Shown here: in pieces, positions 36,535-46,393 of the stretch | Layout of the letters: each line of letters begins with the position of its first letter | Numbering within the stretch: the first letter of the stretch is position 1 | Source: Aphidius gifuensis | Lineage: Eukaryota > Arthropoda > Insecta > Hymenoptera > Braconidae | Reading direction: 5' to 3' | DNA length: 64,000 bases | Assembly (NCBI RefSeq): GCF_014905175.1 | Contig: NC_057788.1 | Location: 6,696,001-6,760,000, forward strand | Program-made: the position numbers and the translations under genes | The notes under the pieces: generated by a model | Database searches by the model: none | Told to the model about the DNA's origin: nothing | The model's input: the letters and a program-made list of their open reading frames with translations, nothing else

Positions 36535-37896
36535 TCATACATGATTTATCAACTGTGCTGTAATACTTTCTTTGTCGACAAAATTTGAAGGAAGATTAGA
36601 TGGTCTATTTTGCTTTAATATTGTCCAGTCAAATATGTAGTCATATGGTGTATGCAATTTAAAGCTCAACATTCTAAATTGTTGGTAGAGAAACACGTAG
36701 TCGGGACATTCGTCAAAACGAAGATCTCTTGTATACTGTAGATACGTTACAAATTCAGCTGGCATATTCTAAAAAGAAAAAAAAAAAACAAATAAAATAA
36801 ACATTTGATAAATAATATCCATTGTAGTATTGAAATAATATACAAGTGTTTAATGTATATTTTACCTTGCAGAGTACTTCAAGAGGTGTTGACATTTTTT
36901 TTTCACATATTCTATCGTATTTTTGTTTCTTGGTGCCAGCTTTGAGACCTTGCCAAGGTAATGCACCATTAACAAAGTACATTAATACATAACCAAGTGA
37001 TTCCATATCATCACGACGACTTTGTTCAATTCCTTGATGAGCATTTATTGATGCATATCTAGCTGTACCTGTTAAATTTTTATCTTCACGATAAAGTATG
37101 TGAATTCTTCGATGATCTCGAAACCTTTTAGCTAAACCAAAATCAATGAGAAAAAGCTGCAAGATATTAATATAAATTTCATTATAAATATCAATTAAAT
37201 CATAACATTGTTTAAATATTTTTCTTTTTTGCTTTTTAAATACTTGCCTTGTTACAATGACGACCAATTCCCATTAAAAAATTATCTGGTTTAATATCTC
37301 TGTGAATAAAATGTTTGTTATGTAGATATTCAAGTCTTTTAATCATTTGGTCAGCCAACATGAGAACTGTTTTAATGGTAAATTTTCGAGAACAAAAATT
37401 AAATAAATCTTCTAACGATGGTCCAAGTAAATCCATCACAAGTACATTCCAATCTTTCTCTTGTCCATACCTGTTAATTCATTCATCAACAAATAAAAAT
37501 AATACCAATGTTGGTAAATCATCTTATTCATTTTATAAAAACATATAAAATAAATTTTTATTTACCAAAAAGTCCGTGGAACACCAGGACCAACAAGGTA
37601 TTTGTATAATTTTGATTCAGACTCCAACTGTGGATGACGTGTCTTGTTGTTTTCAAGTTTTACAGCCACCTCCTGAAATTTACAAACCAAGCAAATGTCA
37701 AACTTCAAGTTGAATAACATGAATAATTTTTTAAATGTTTAAAATACGATTCAAGTTAAAAATACTTTACCTGGCCATTCAGCAAATTAACTGCATGATA
37801 AATAACACCAAATGATCCTGATCCAATTTTTTTTGTAAGTTTATATTGTGCACCAATTATTATTGGTATTGGAGCTTGCCTATGTTGTTCTGCCAT
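36535..37896 (-). CDS. casein kinase I alpha-like paralogue (array copy B)
   Basis: Exons 37896-37771, 37672-37566, 37470-37248, 37156-36866 and 36768-36535 give about 326 residues. The catalytic motifs are intact: GSGSFG, VAVK (K47), HRDIKPDN, DFG (157-159) and the SIN motif. It differs from copy A at the alpha-C region (LESESKLYKYLVGPGVP, where A has LLYESKLYKILNGG) and has a one-codon deletion in the activation segment (DHRRIHILY). The C-terminal tail is shorter. Intron 3 is GC-AG and nearly identical in sequence to intron 3 of copy A, although the other introns are unrelated. It is likely an active kinase with altered substrate range, or a redundant duplicate. It lies 3.2 kb upstream of copy A in the same direction. 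Confidence 0.88.
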
Positions 37897-39037
37897 TTTA
37901 TTTTCATCACCTTAATTTATATTTTTTTTTTCCTCAATTTATATCAAATAATGTAGATACAATTTTGTCTATTTGATTTTATGTGTTGAACTTTTTTTTT
38001 ATTGTCAGCGTGGCTTGTAATTTCAACTGGCTGTGTCTATAAAATAAACAAATATTAAATTTTATTTTTGAAAAATAATGTAAACAATTCTTTATTTATT
38101 TTTGTTTATCATCAATTAAGTGTAAATAAAAATACATTTAAATAAAAATAAAAAAAAAAAAAAAACAAAAAGATTTACTCCAAAAATTGCATGTGTTGTA
38201 AAAACATTATAAAATTAATATTTTAATTATGGTAATGATATTAATTTCATCATTTTATGAGTAATTTTTTTTTTAAATTTAAACATCATGCAATTGTTAC
38301 ACAATTTATTATTCAATAAATATTTACGATTAGAAGTTTGCAAATTCATTAAAGTCACATGTTTATATATTTACATTTTTTTTTTCTATTTATCTTAACC
38401 TTGACTAAAATAAATATAAAACTAACCTCAACCATCAAAAAAATACAGTTTTTAGTCACAATATTGTTCGAAATATGCTTCATCAGTTTGGATGTTATTT
38501 GATAAAAAAATTTACAAGATTTTAATTTACACTTATTGTCAATTCAATTTATATTTAATTTTTTAAAAAACTAGTTATTTATATTTTTACCTAAACAATG
38601 ACGTTTACTGACACAAGGCACACAAGGTCCACAAGGTAATTCTGTTGGACTTTTTTCTTTTTTTTTCTTTTATCAACAATTAGATAAAGCAGTGCCAGCT
38701 ATCGGCTGTTTATTTATCGCACTTTTTTACCAGCTAAGCATATAATTATAAAAAAAAAAAAATTATTATTTGTAATATTTTATTCTACAAACTACAACTT
38801 GTATAAACAAAGAGTTAAAAATAAGCTAAATTTCAAATTAAATTAATAATAATTCATTGAATTAAATATTCAAGTTTATACATCTAATTTTTTTTATATT
38901 TTTCTTCAAATATTAAATTAGCTTATTAAAAAATTGACGAGTTTAATACATAATATCAAATAACAATTGAATTTAATGTCAATCAACTACTGTACGTAAT
39001 TAATATGCAAATTTTATTTGTCAATTTCGTTGAATTA
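37897..39037. other. spacer between kinase copies B and C
   Basis: This is AT-rich and lacks any supportable gene. A short stretch near 38580-38720 (ACACAAGGCACACAAGGTCC) is less biased and carries a repeated CACAAGG, but no clear promoter is visible. Confidence 0.4.
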
Positions 39038-40334
39038 TTATTGATTCAATGGTGTTTCCACTCGTGTGATTGTAATTGGCATAGAATTTTCTGGCTTTCT
39101 CATCATTATTGACCAATCAAATATATAATCATATTGATAATTTAATGAGCGAAATAAAATATGAAATATTTTACGTAGATACATGTAATCTGGTCTCTCT
39201 TCAAAACGTAAATTTTTTGTATAACATAAATACATTGCAAATTCTGTTGGAAAATTCTAAAAAAAAAAAAAATAACATAGAGTTAATAATTTTATATTTA
39301 ATATATTAATTAGTATGGATTAATTTAAATATGTTTATTACCTCACACAATTCTTCAATAGACGTTGACATTTTTTTTTCTTTAATTTTTTCATATTTTT
39401 GTTTTCTAGTATTTGCTCTGATACCTTGCCAAGGTAATGAGCCACGATTAAAATACATAAAAACATATCCCAATGCTTCCATGTCATCACGACGACTTTG
39501 TTCAATTCCTTGATGAGCATTTATTGATGCATATCGTGCGGTACCAGTCAAACTTTTTCCTTCATTATAAAGTATGTGACTATTGGTACGTCTGTCGAAA
39601 AATTTTTTAGCTAAGCCAAAATCAATGATGTATAACTGCAAAGTAACATTAAAATTAATATTTATTATTACAACATGAAATTGAATAATTAAAAATATTT
39701 ATTACTATTAACATTATGATGAAGTTCTTACTTTATTACATTGTCGTTTATTTCCCATCATAAAATTATCTGGTTTAATGTCTCGATGAATAAAATGTTT
39801 ACCATGTACATATTCAATTCTGGTGATCATTTGATCAGCCAACATGAGAACTGTTTTCATGGTAAATTTTCGAGAACAAAATGTAAAAAGATCTTCCAAT
39901 GATGGACCAAGTAAATCCATCACAAGTACATTCCAATTTCTCTCTTGTCCATACCTATTAACATCAAGATTTATCAACAAAATACATCGTTTTTAATTAT
40001 TTAAATATAATGAAGGATATTTTTTTAATTTTACCAACGAGTTTGGGGGATACCAGTACCACCACTGAGAAGTTTGTACAGCCTTGATTCATAAAGCAAT
40101 TGTGGATGACGTGCATGAATAGACTCAAATTTAATAGCAACTTCCTGAAATTATTTTTAATAATATATATTTGTAAATTAGCTTGTAATATTTTATAAAT
40201 AAAAAATAAATAACCTCGCCGTTTGATGTGTTGATTGCATTGTAAATTTCACCAAATGATCCTGATCCAATTTTTTTGATAACTTTATATTTTTCAGCAA
40301 CCCAAAGTGGAACTCTTGGATCAACTTGAGCCAT
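39038..40334 (-). CDS. casein kinase I alpha-like paralogue (array copy C)
   Basis: Exons 40334-40215, 40144-40035, 39954-39732, 39635-39342 and 39256-39038 give about 321 residues. GSGSFG, VAIK (K45), HRDIKPDN, DFG (156-158) and ARYASINAHQGIEQSRRDD are present, so catalysis should be possible. Notable changes are a longer basic run before the activation loop (FFDRRTNSHILYNEGKSLTG, where A has YREDKNLTG) and an NKRQCNK exon-3 end. Intron 3 begins with GT, unlike the GC of A, B and D. Intron 1 has a weak donor (GAG/GTTATT). The tail after the kinase domain is almost absent, ending about 20 residues after FDWSIMMRK. Confidence 0.88.
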
Positions 40335-41124
40335 TATTATTTATTTATTTTTTTTTAATTTTAAAACTTCACAAGTAATTTATTTTAATCTGGTGTATAG
40401 TTTTTATTATTTAATCCGACATTTTTTACTTGTCAACGTGTCATATGACTTTACCATCAAAAACAAGTACACATAAAATAAAAAAATAATAAATTAAATT
40501 AATTGAAAATTTTCTAGTTAAATTAGTCGTATCAATTTTATATTTTTTTTTGTCTTTTCACCAATAAAATTATTATTAAAATAGTATAAAAAAAAAAACC
40601 AACTGAACAATAAAAAAAAAAAACGACTGGGCTCTGTCCGTTGCACGAGATATTATTTTTTTTTCCACAAAAATTTGTTATTTTTTTTTGTTAAAAACTT
40701 TTTAATGATAAGATTATTTAAACGTGACTTTAATCATTCTGTTTTGACGACTCAAAATGTGTGAGTCATTAGTAAAATTTTATTTTTAGATAACGATTTG
40801 ATTGACAAAGAAAAGTATACCTTTTTGTCGATATAGTTTCTTCAGTATTTTTTTTTCTAGGAAATATTTAATTTGAGTCATTAAAAATTTTATCTATGTG
40901 TCAGCTTATTTTTAAATTTATTAAGTACTCGATAAATAAATAACTAATACTATTTTAATACATATATTTAATTTTATTTTAAACTTTTAACAACTAGCAA
41001 TTAATTAATAGCAAACCTTTTTTTTATAAACTATGTAACATTGCAAAAAAGTAAATTAAACATTCATTTAAACTTCATTAATATTTTCGATACATTTTTT
41101 TTGTAGAACATGATGATTCGAGAG
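40335..41124. other. spacer between kinase copies C and D
   Basis: I see no gene here. The sequence is AT-rich with A and T runs, and nothing marks a promoter for copy C beyond its position upstream. Confidence 0.4.
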
Positions 41125-42440
41125 TTACATCCAATCAAATATCCAATCATATTTATAATTTAGCTTGAGGAATCTAATTCTCAATAAGCTACGTATATAA
41201 AAATAGTCTGGAGTCTCATCAAACTTGAGATTTTTTGCATAATTTAAATATTCCAATAAGTGTGGAAAACCCTGAAATTAAAAAGAAAAAAATATATATT
41301 TATTATTTGAATTTACTCAGTAATTTAATAATCATAATAAATATTGCCAGAGTCAAATAAACTGAATAAAAAAAAATAACAAATTACATGTTTTAATTAT
41401 CTCACCTCACACAGTGTACTGTTGCTTGTTCCCATTTTGATTTCCTTAATTTTTTCAATCTTTTGTTCATTACTGACAGCCTTGATATTATCCCAAGGCA
41501 ATGAACCTCGACTCAAATATAACAACACATAGCCCAGCGTTTCCAAATCATCACGACGACTATGTTCAATTTTTAAGTGTGTATTTATTGAAGAAAATCT
41601 AACTGGTCCTGTTGGTCTAACATTATCACTGTAAGCTATATGTTTGTAAATATGATATTGATCATGAGATATTTTCTTTTGATATTCTTGAGCAAGGCCA
41701 AAGTTGACTATGAAAAGCTGCAAGATTATAATATATTAAATTAATTACTATTCAAAAAATAAATTATTTTAATCAATGAATTGATTATACTATTGTCAGT
41801 ATATTTAATAAAAAAAAACATAAAAAAAACTTGCCTGGTTGTCGTTTGGTTTGTTTCCAATGACAATGTTTTCTGGATGAATATCTCGATGAATAATATT
41901 TCTTCGGTGAATGCATTCAATTCGTTGAATCAGTTGATCAGCAATCATGAATACTGTTTTGACAGAAAATTTTCCAGAGCACCATGACAAAAGACTTTCT
42001 AATGATAGCCCCAGTGAATCCATCACAAGAACGTTGCAATCTTTTTCTTGACCATACCTTTTTTTTTTTTTTAAATTAAATTAAAGACAACATTAAGCAA
42101 AAATTATATAATTAAAAATATGTTTATTTTAAATTAAAAATTACCAATGAATAGATGGAATTCCAATGACACCATCAAGTGTATCATATATTTTTTTTTC
42201 ACGATATAGTAAAGAAGATGATGCGTTGATTCGCTCAAATTTAACTTCCACTTTCATCTAGAAAAATTAAAATTTATGTAATAACTTATTAAAAATAATA
42301 ATTATGATTAAAAATTGTACCTGTTTATCTTTTATGTGATGAGCTTCATAAATACCCTCAAATTCATCTGATTCAATTTCACGAATTATGATAAATTTAT
42401 TATCTTCTTCACCCAAAATTAAACCAATTTTATTACTCAT
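41125..42440 (-). CDS. CK1-alpha-like pseudokinase (array copy D)
   Basis: Exons 42440-42321, 42257-42145, 42057-41835, 41717-41406 and 41271-41125 give about 304 residues with no stop or frameshift. It is clearly a CK1-type domain (SLGLSLESLLSWCSGKFSVK, SSINTHLKIEHSRRDD, ETPDYFYIRSLLRIRF), but key catalytic residues are changed. The glycine loop reads ESDEFEG at 23-29 with no usable GxGxxG. HRDIKPDN became HRDIHPEN (K to H at 138). DFG became NFG (N157). The VEVK lysine (K46) and the HRD aspartate (136) remain. The activation segment is about six residues longer than in A. Intron 2 ends in a run of some 15 A before AG, so its acceptor has no pyrimidine tract. Intron 3 is GC-AG as in A and B. 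Loss of DFG aspartate and HRD+2 lysine predicts little or no phosphotransfer. It may bind or regulate CK1 partners, or be an early, still open, relic. Confidence 0.85.
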
Positions 42441-45400
42441 ATTTTAGCTGTGTTCTCTTTCCAAGACAGAATATGAATGTGAAAATGTTTTGGGAAAAAA
42501 TTTATATTATTTTAGAAATCAGGGGACATGTGAATCATCAAAGAATAAACATCATAATAATCATCATACAAAATATCTTTTGATAAATTTTAATTTAATA
42601 AATATAAAATAAATTTTGAAAAATTTAAAATTTGTATTTATATACTATTATTGTCTATTTATAAATTTTTTCTAAATTTTAAAATTATTTATTTACTTGA
42701 TATTTACTCCGGTGAATGTAAATATTTATTACCAATGACAATAAAAATATTTAAAAATATTTAAAGATTAATTATAAGTTAATATTATTTATTTAATCAC
42801 TTTATTTACATTTGCAGTTTAAATAATTTATATTAATATTGATTGTCGATATAAAACCGATATGAGAATATGGAATTTCTTTAATACCAAGTGTCGATTA
42901 AAGTGTCGACGAACAAGTAAAAGCTTCTCACCTTTAAATCCAGTGCCCACATATACAAAACTTTTACGAGAAATTTAAATGAAATTAGGATTTTTTTTAA
43001 ATCAAATTAATTATCTTACATTTTAATTTAATTAACACGAATGAATTAATAAAATTATAATGAAGAAATTGCTTCAAAAAATTATTAGGTATTTTACAAA
43101 CTACAAATTATATTCAAAAAACAATTTAAAAAAAAAAGCACAAGTTTTAAAGAGAATATAATGCTGAATTATTTTATATTTATAAAAAATGTTTGTTATC
43201 AGTAGGAAGTAAGAGTAAATTAATGATAAAATCACGATAAACAATTTATCTTTTTTTCCTATTAATTATTTAAGTTTAATATTTTTTTATTTATTTATAA
43301 ATAGTTAAACAACAATTTGTTTATTTATTTATATATCAATGTTTAAATTTTTTATATATGATCCGACAGATAACGCTATCTTGCGTGATATTATAGAATG
43401 TTATTTTTGCATTTGAGCAAATGGCGTAGGCGTGTGATCTGACGATAAATTAATTTTTACCTCTTCGTGGGTGGCTGCTTTTTCTATTGGATGATCATCA
43501 AGCCACCTCCCACTTTGTCATGTACTCACAATTCAACAATTTGCATGATAATAATTTTTTATTTTTATTATTATTACTCTCTTTATAAAACACACATCAC
43601 CATTTGATCTATTATGTTTTTTATTTTTTGTTTGCGTCTGACTATTTTAATGTTATATCACTTGAAAAAAAATTTAAAACACCCTTTGATATATTTATCA
43701 TTTAAAAAATATAATTCAAACCATCAAATATTGTCAATTTAAAAACAAAAAATCATAATTCATTCGTTTAATTTTCAGGTTTAAAATTTATTAATTGAAA
43801 ATGAAAAAAAGTCATACATTTCATGTCAAATGTTCAAAGCAATGAAAAAATTCTAAAAAAGACATTTTATAAATTTATCGTGGCATTTAAAAATTCATTA
43901 ACTATCAATAAACTCTAATATATTCAAATTCAATAATAAAAAAAATATTATCTTTTTAAATCAAAAGTAATTATCAAAAAAAATTTATTAACTAAACTAC
44001 CAGTACGTCAATTCATTCGTTAAAAAAAAAAAATATTTCTTTCCTAATTTTTCTGTATACAAACTGGTGAGTACTTAATTTCCCCAAAAATAAAAAGTAA
44101 AAAAAAAGAAAACAATCATCAAATATTAGTTTAAATCAAAATGTATATTTGTATTTTCCCGTCACGTTTATTAAATATAGCTATATAATATATAAATAAA
44201 ATACATAAGGTAGACGCATAAGAGAGATAGTTGAGACATGTGAACTTAAGCATGCAAGATAGAACAAGAGAACAGGTTGTACAAGCCTACCTGTATGCTT
44301 ATATATAATTTTTTTTTTTAACTGATTCCACCTACTCAATACTCAGTGTTGGTCTATGTAGCATATATATACCATTAGCCCATGAAAAGTAGGAGGAAAA
44401 AGGGGGGAGATATATTCAGCATAAGAAAAGATTGAAAAAGTATATATCCCGGACACAGGTATTATAAGATGACTCTCACATGGTTGGAGTATAGGCAAGA
44501 TAAGGAAGACCGAACAAACGTACTAAAAGGTAGGGGATTCAGTCTTGTGGCCACGTGCTTGATGAACGCACGCCCCGCACCGGCCGGTGTGCATTAATAA
44601 TAATTTTAATTATATTTATTGCCCTTTATATTTTTGCATATATAAATATACAATATATCAAAAATCAAAAAATGATTAATTATATTTAAAAAAAAAAAAA
44701 ACTTGTTTGAATTAGTGATAATAATAACAATGCATATTTATTTAATAATTTATGTGTGTCATATTTTATTAGTGTCAATCAGACTTGGATAAAGTGAATT
44801 GAATTATATCAACGGATTTTTTTAATTATATAATTATTATTATATATGTAAGTATTAAATATGCATGAATGATATTTATTTTAAATATAGTCTTCAGTTA
44901 CCATCTTAGCATTTATATATATAAAAAAATAAAAAATAAAAAAACGAACCTTCATTGATGGTGATCTGGACACTTGAAGAATTAATTTGTCATTGATCAG
45001 CATCGGATAATATTCTGGACCTGTCCGTCGGATGAATATCACAGGATTCTGAGTGACAAGGCCTACCACGATTAGTATACCTCTAATCGTTTATCGAGTG
45101 TAATCGCACTTCTAACTGTCAAAATAAAAAAATGAAAATTTAAATAATAACATTAAAATATTTACTGACATATATATGTCGTATTATAAGTTGCATGTAA
45201 TTAACAAATCAAAATAAATATAAATAATAGTATAAACTTAATATATATAAATAAAAAAAAAAAGCAAGCTTAAATGATGGATTAATAAATTCTTTAAGGA
45301 TAAAATCTGAGATAAGAAATTGTAAAAGCATGGAATATATATAACCGGTATGAAATAACGACTCTTAATTAATTTGTCATTTGTTAATTGAAAAAAATAA

Positions 45401-46393
45401 ATTAAATAAAGTCATATATATGTTTATAAGTAGATATATAGTTGTGGGGTAATGAAATACTTTGCTCACTATGTCACGGTGAATATATTTATTTTTTATG
45501 TACATTTGAAATTTGATTTACTTGCTATATAGATGAGATGTTATATAAAGCACAAGATATAATGTACGGATAATAATATAAAAAAATAAAAAAACTAATT
45601 ATTTATTTAATTACATACATGTATATTAATGTTGGTGCTCAATGTGCAGATTGAGAAAATCATGCTGTTAAATCAAAAACATTTAATTATAATTTAATAT
45701 GTCATGTGCGTTAATACAATATATATTATTTTAAATAATTTTCTAAATAAAATAATTGTATTAATGTTTTTTTATTTTATATTTTTTTGATTTATTTATA
45801 ATATATAGTTGAGCTGTATATAATAATAAATGTAATACTTGGGTTTGGTTTATTTCACACTGGCCTTTCACACATATTTTTTGCCACGAGTATATTCATT
45901 TTTGATTCTTCATATATAACCGCCTACCTTCTTTTAATATATATTTTTTTTATTATTATTTAACTCACAAGGCGTGTGGTTGAAATTAATATGCGGTCGA
46001 CACTGCAATTAGCTTTCGTATATTTGTATGAGATATATCCGTTGACTTGGTAATGGAAAGTTACACAAAATAACGCCCCAACTGTCGACTTATTTTAATC
46101 CAGAACAATCATTTTTAATCATTAATAAAAAATATATATATATTAATATATAAATAATAAAGTTTATATATATTATTAATAATTATATGATAACATATAT
46201 ATATTTTGTTGTGCAGAGATAATCGATAAACCTATCAACACTGAGAGAATTGAAAAAGAAGAAAATAAATTTGGTTTAATTAAAAATAAAAAAAACAAAC
46301 AACAACAACTAAAATGGAAAATAATTTGGCTCGTAAAAGTGGTGTACGGAAGGGCACTTTGTTGCCCAATTTCAAGTAGATTAATTGGTCCGA
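42441..46393. other. intergenic region upstream of the knirps-type gene
   Basis: There is no confident gene. Islands of balanced composition lie at about 43370-43510, 44200-44600 and 44940-45120, separated by AT runs, which is the pattern of developmental enhancers. A 12-bp palindrome CACCGGCCGGTG stands at 44578-44589. A minus-strand open frame of 62 codons at 44881-45069 (VGLVTQNPVIFIRRTGPEYY...) has non-repetitive composition but no recognised family. Confidence 0.4.
45069..45106. promoter_or_regulatory. cluster of GATTA/TAATC homeodomain-type sites
   Basis: CGATTAG at 45069-45075 and its inverse CTAATCG at 45083-45089 are followed by GTAATCG near 45100. TAATC is the core bound by K50 homeodomains such as Orthodenticle and Bicoid. 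It lies about 1.3 kb upstream of a knirps-family gene, a class controlled by such factors in insects. Function is inferred. Confidence 0.35.

Noticed and set aside
39038..42440. kinase copies C and D as ordinary pseudogenes
   Set aside because: All five exons in each have intact frames, phases and splice dinucleotides, so they are called as genes; D is described as a pseudokinase rather than a pseudogene.
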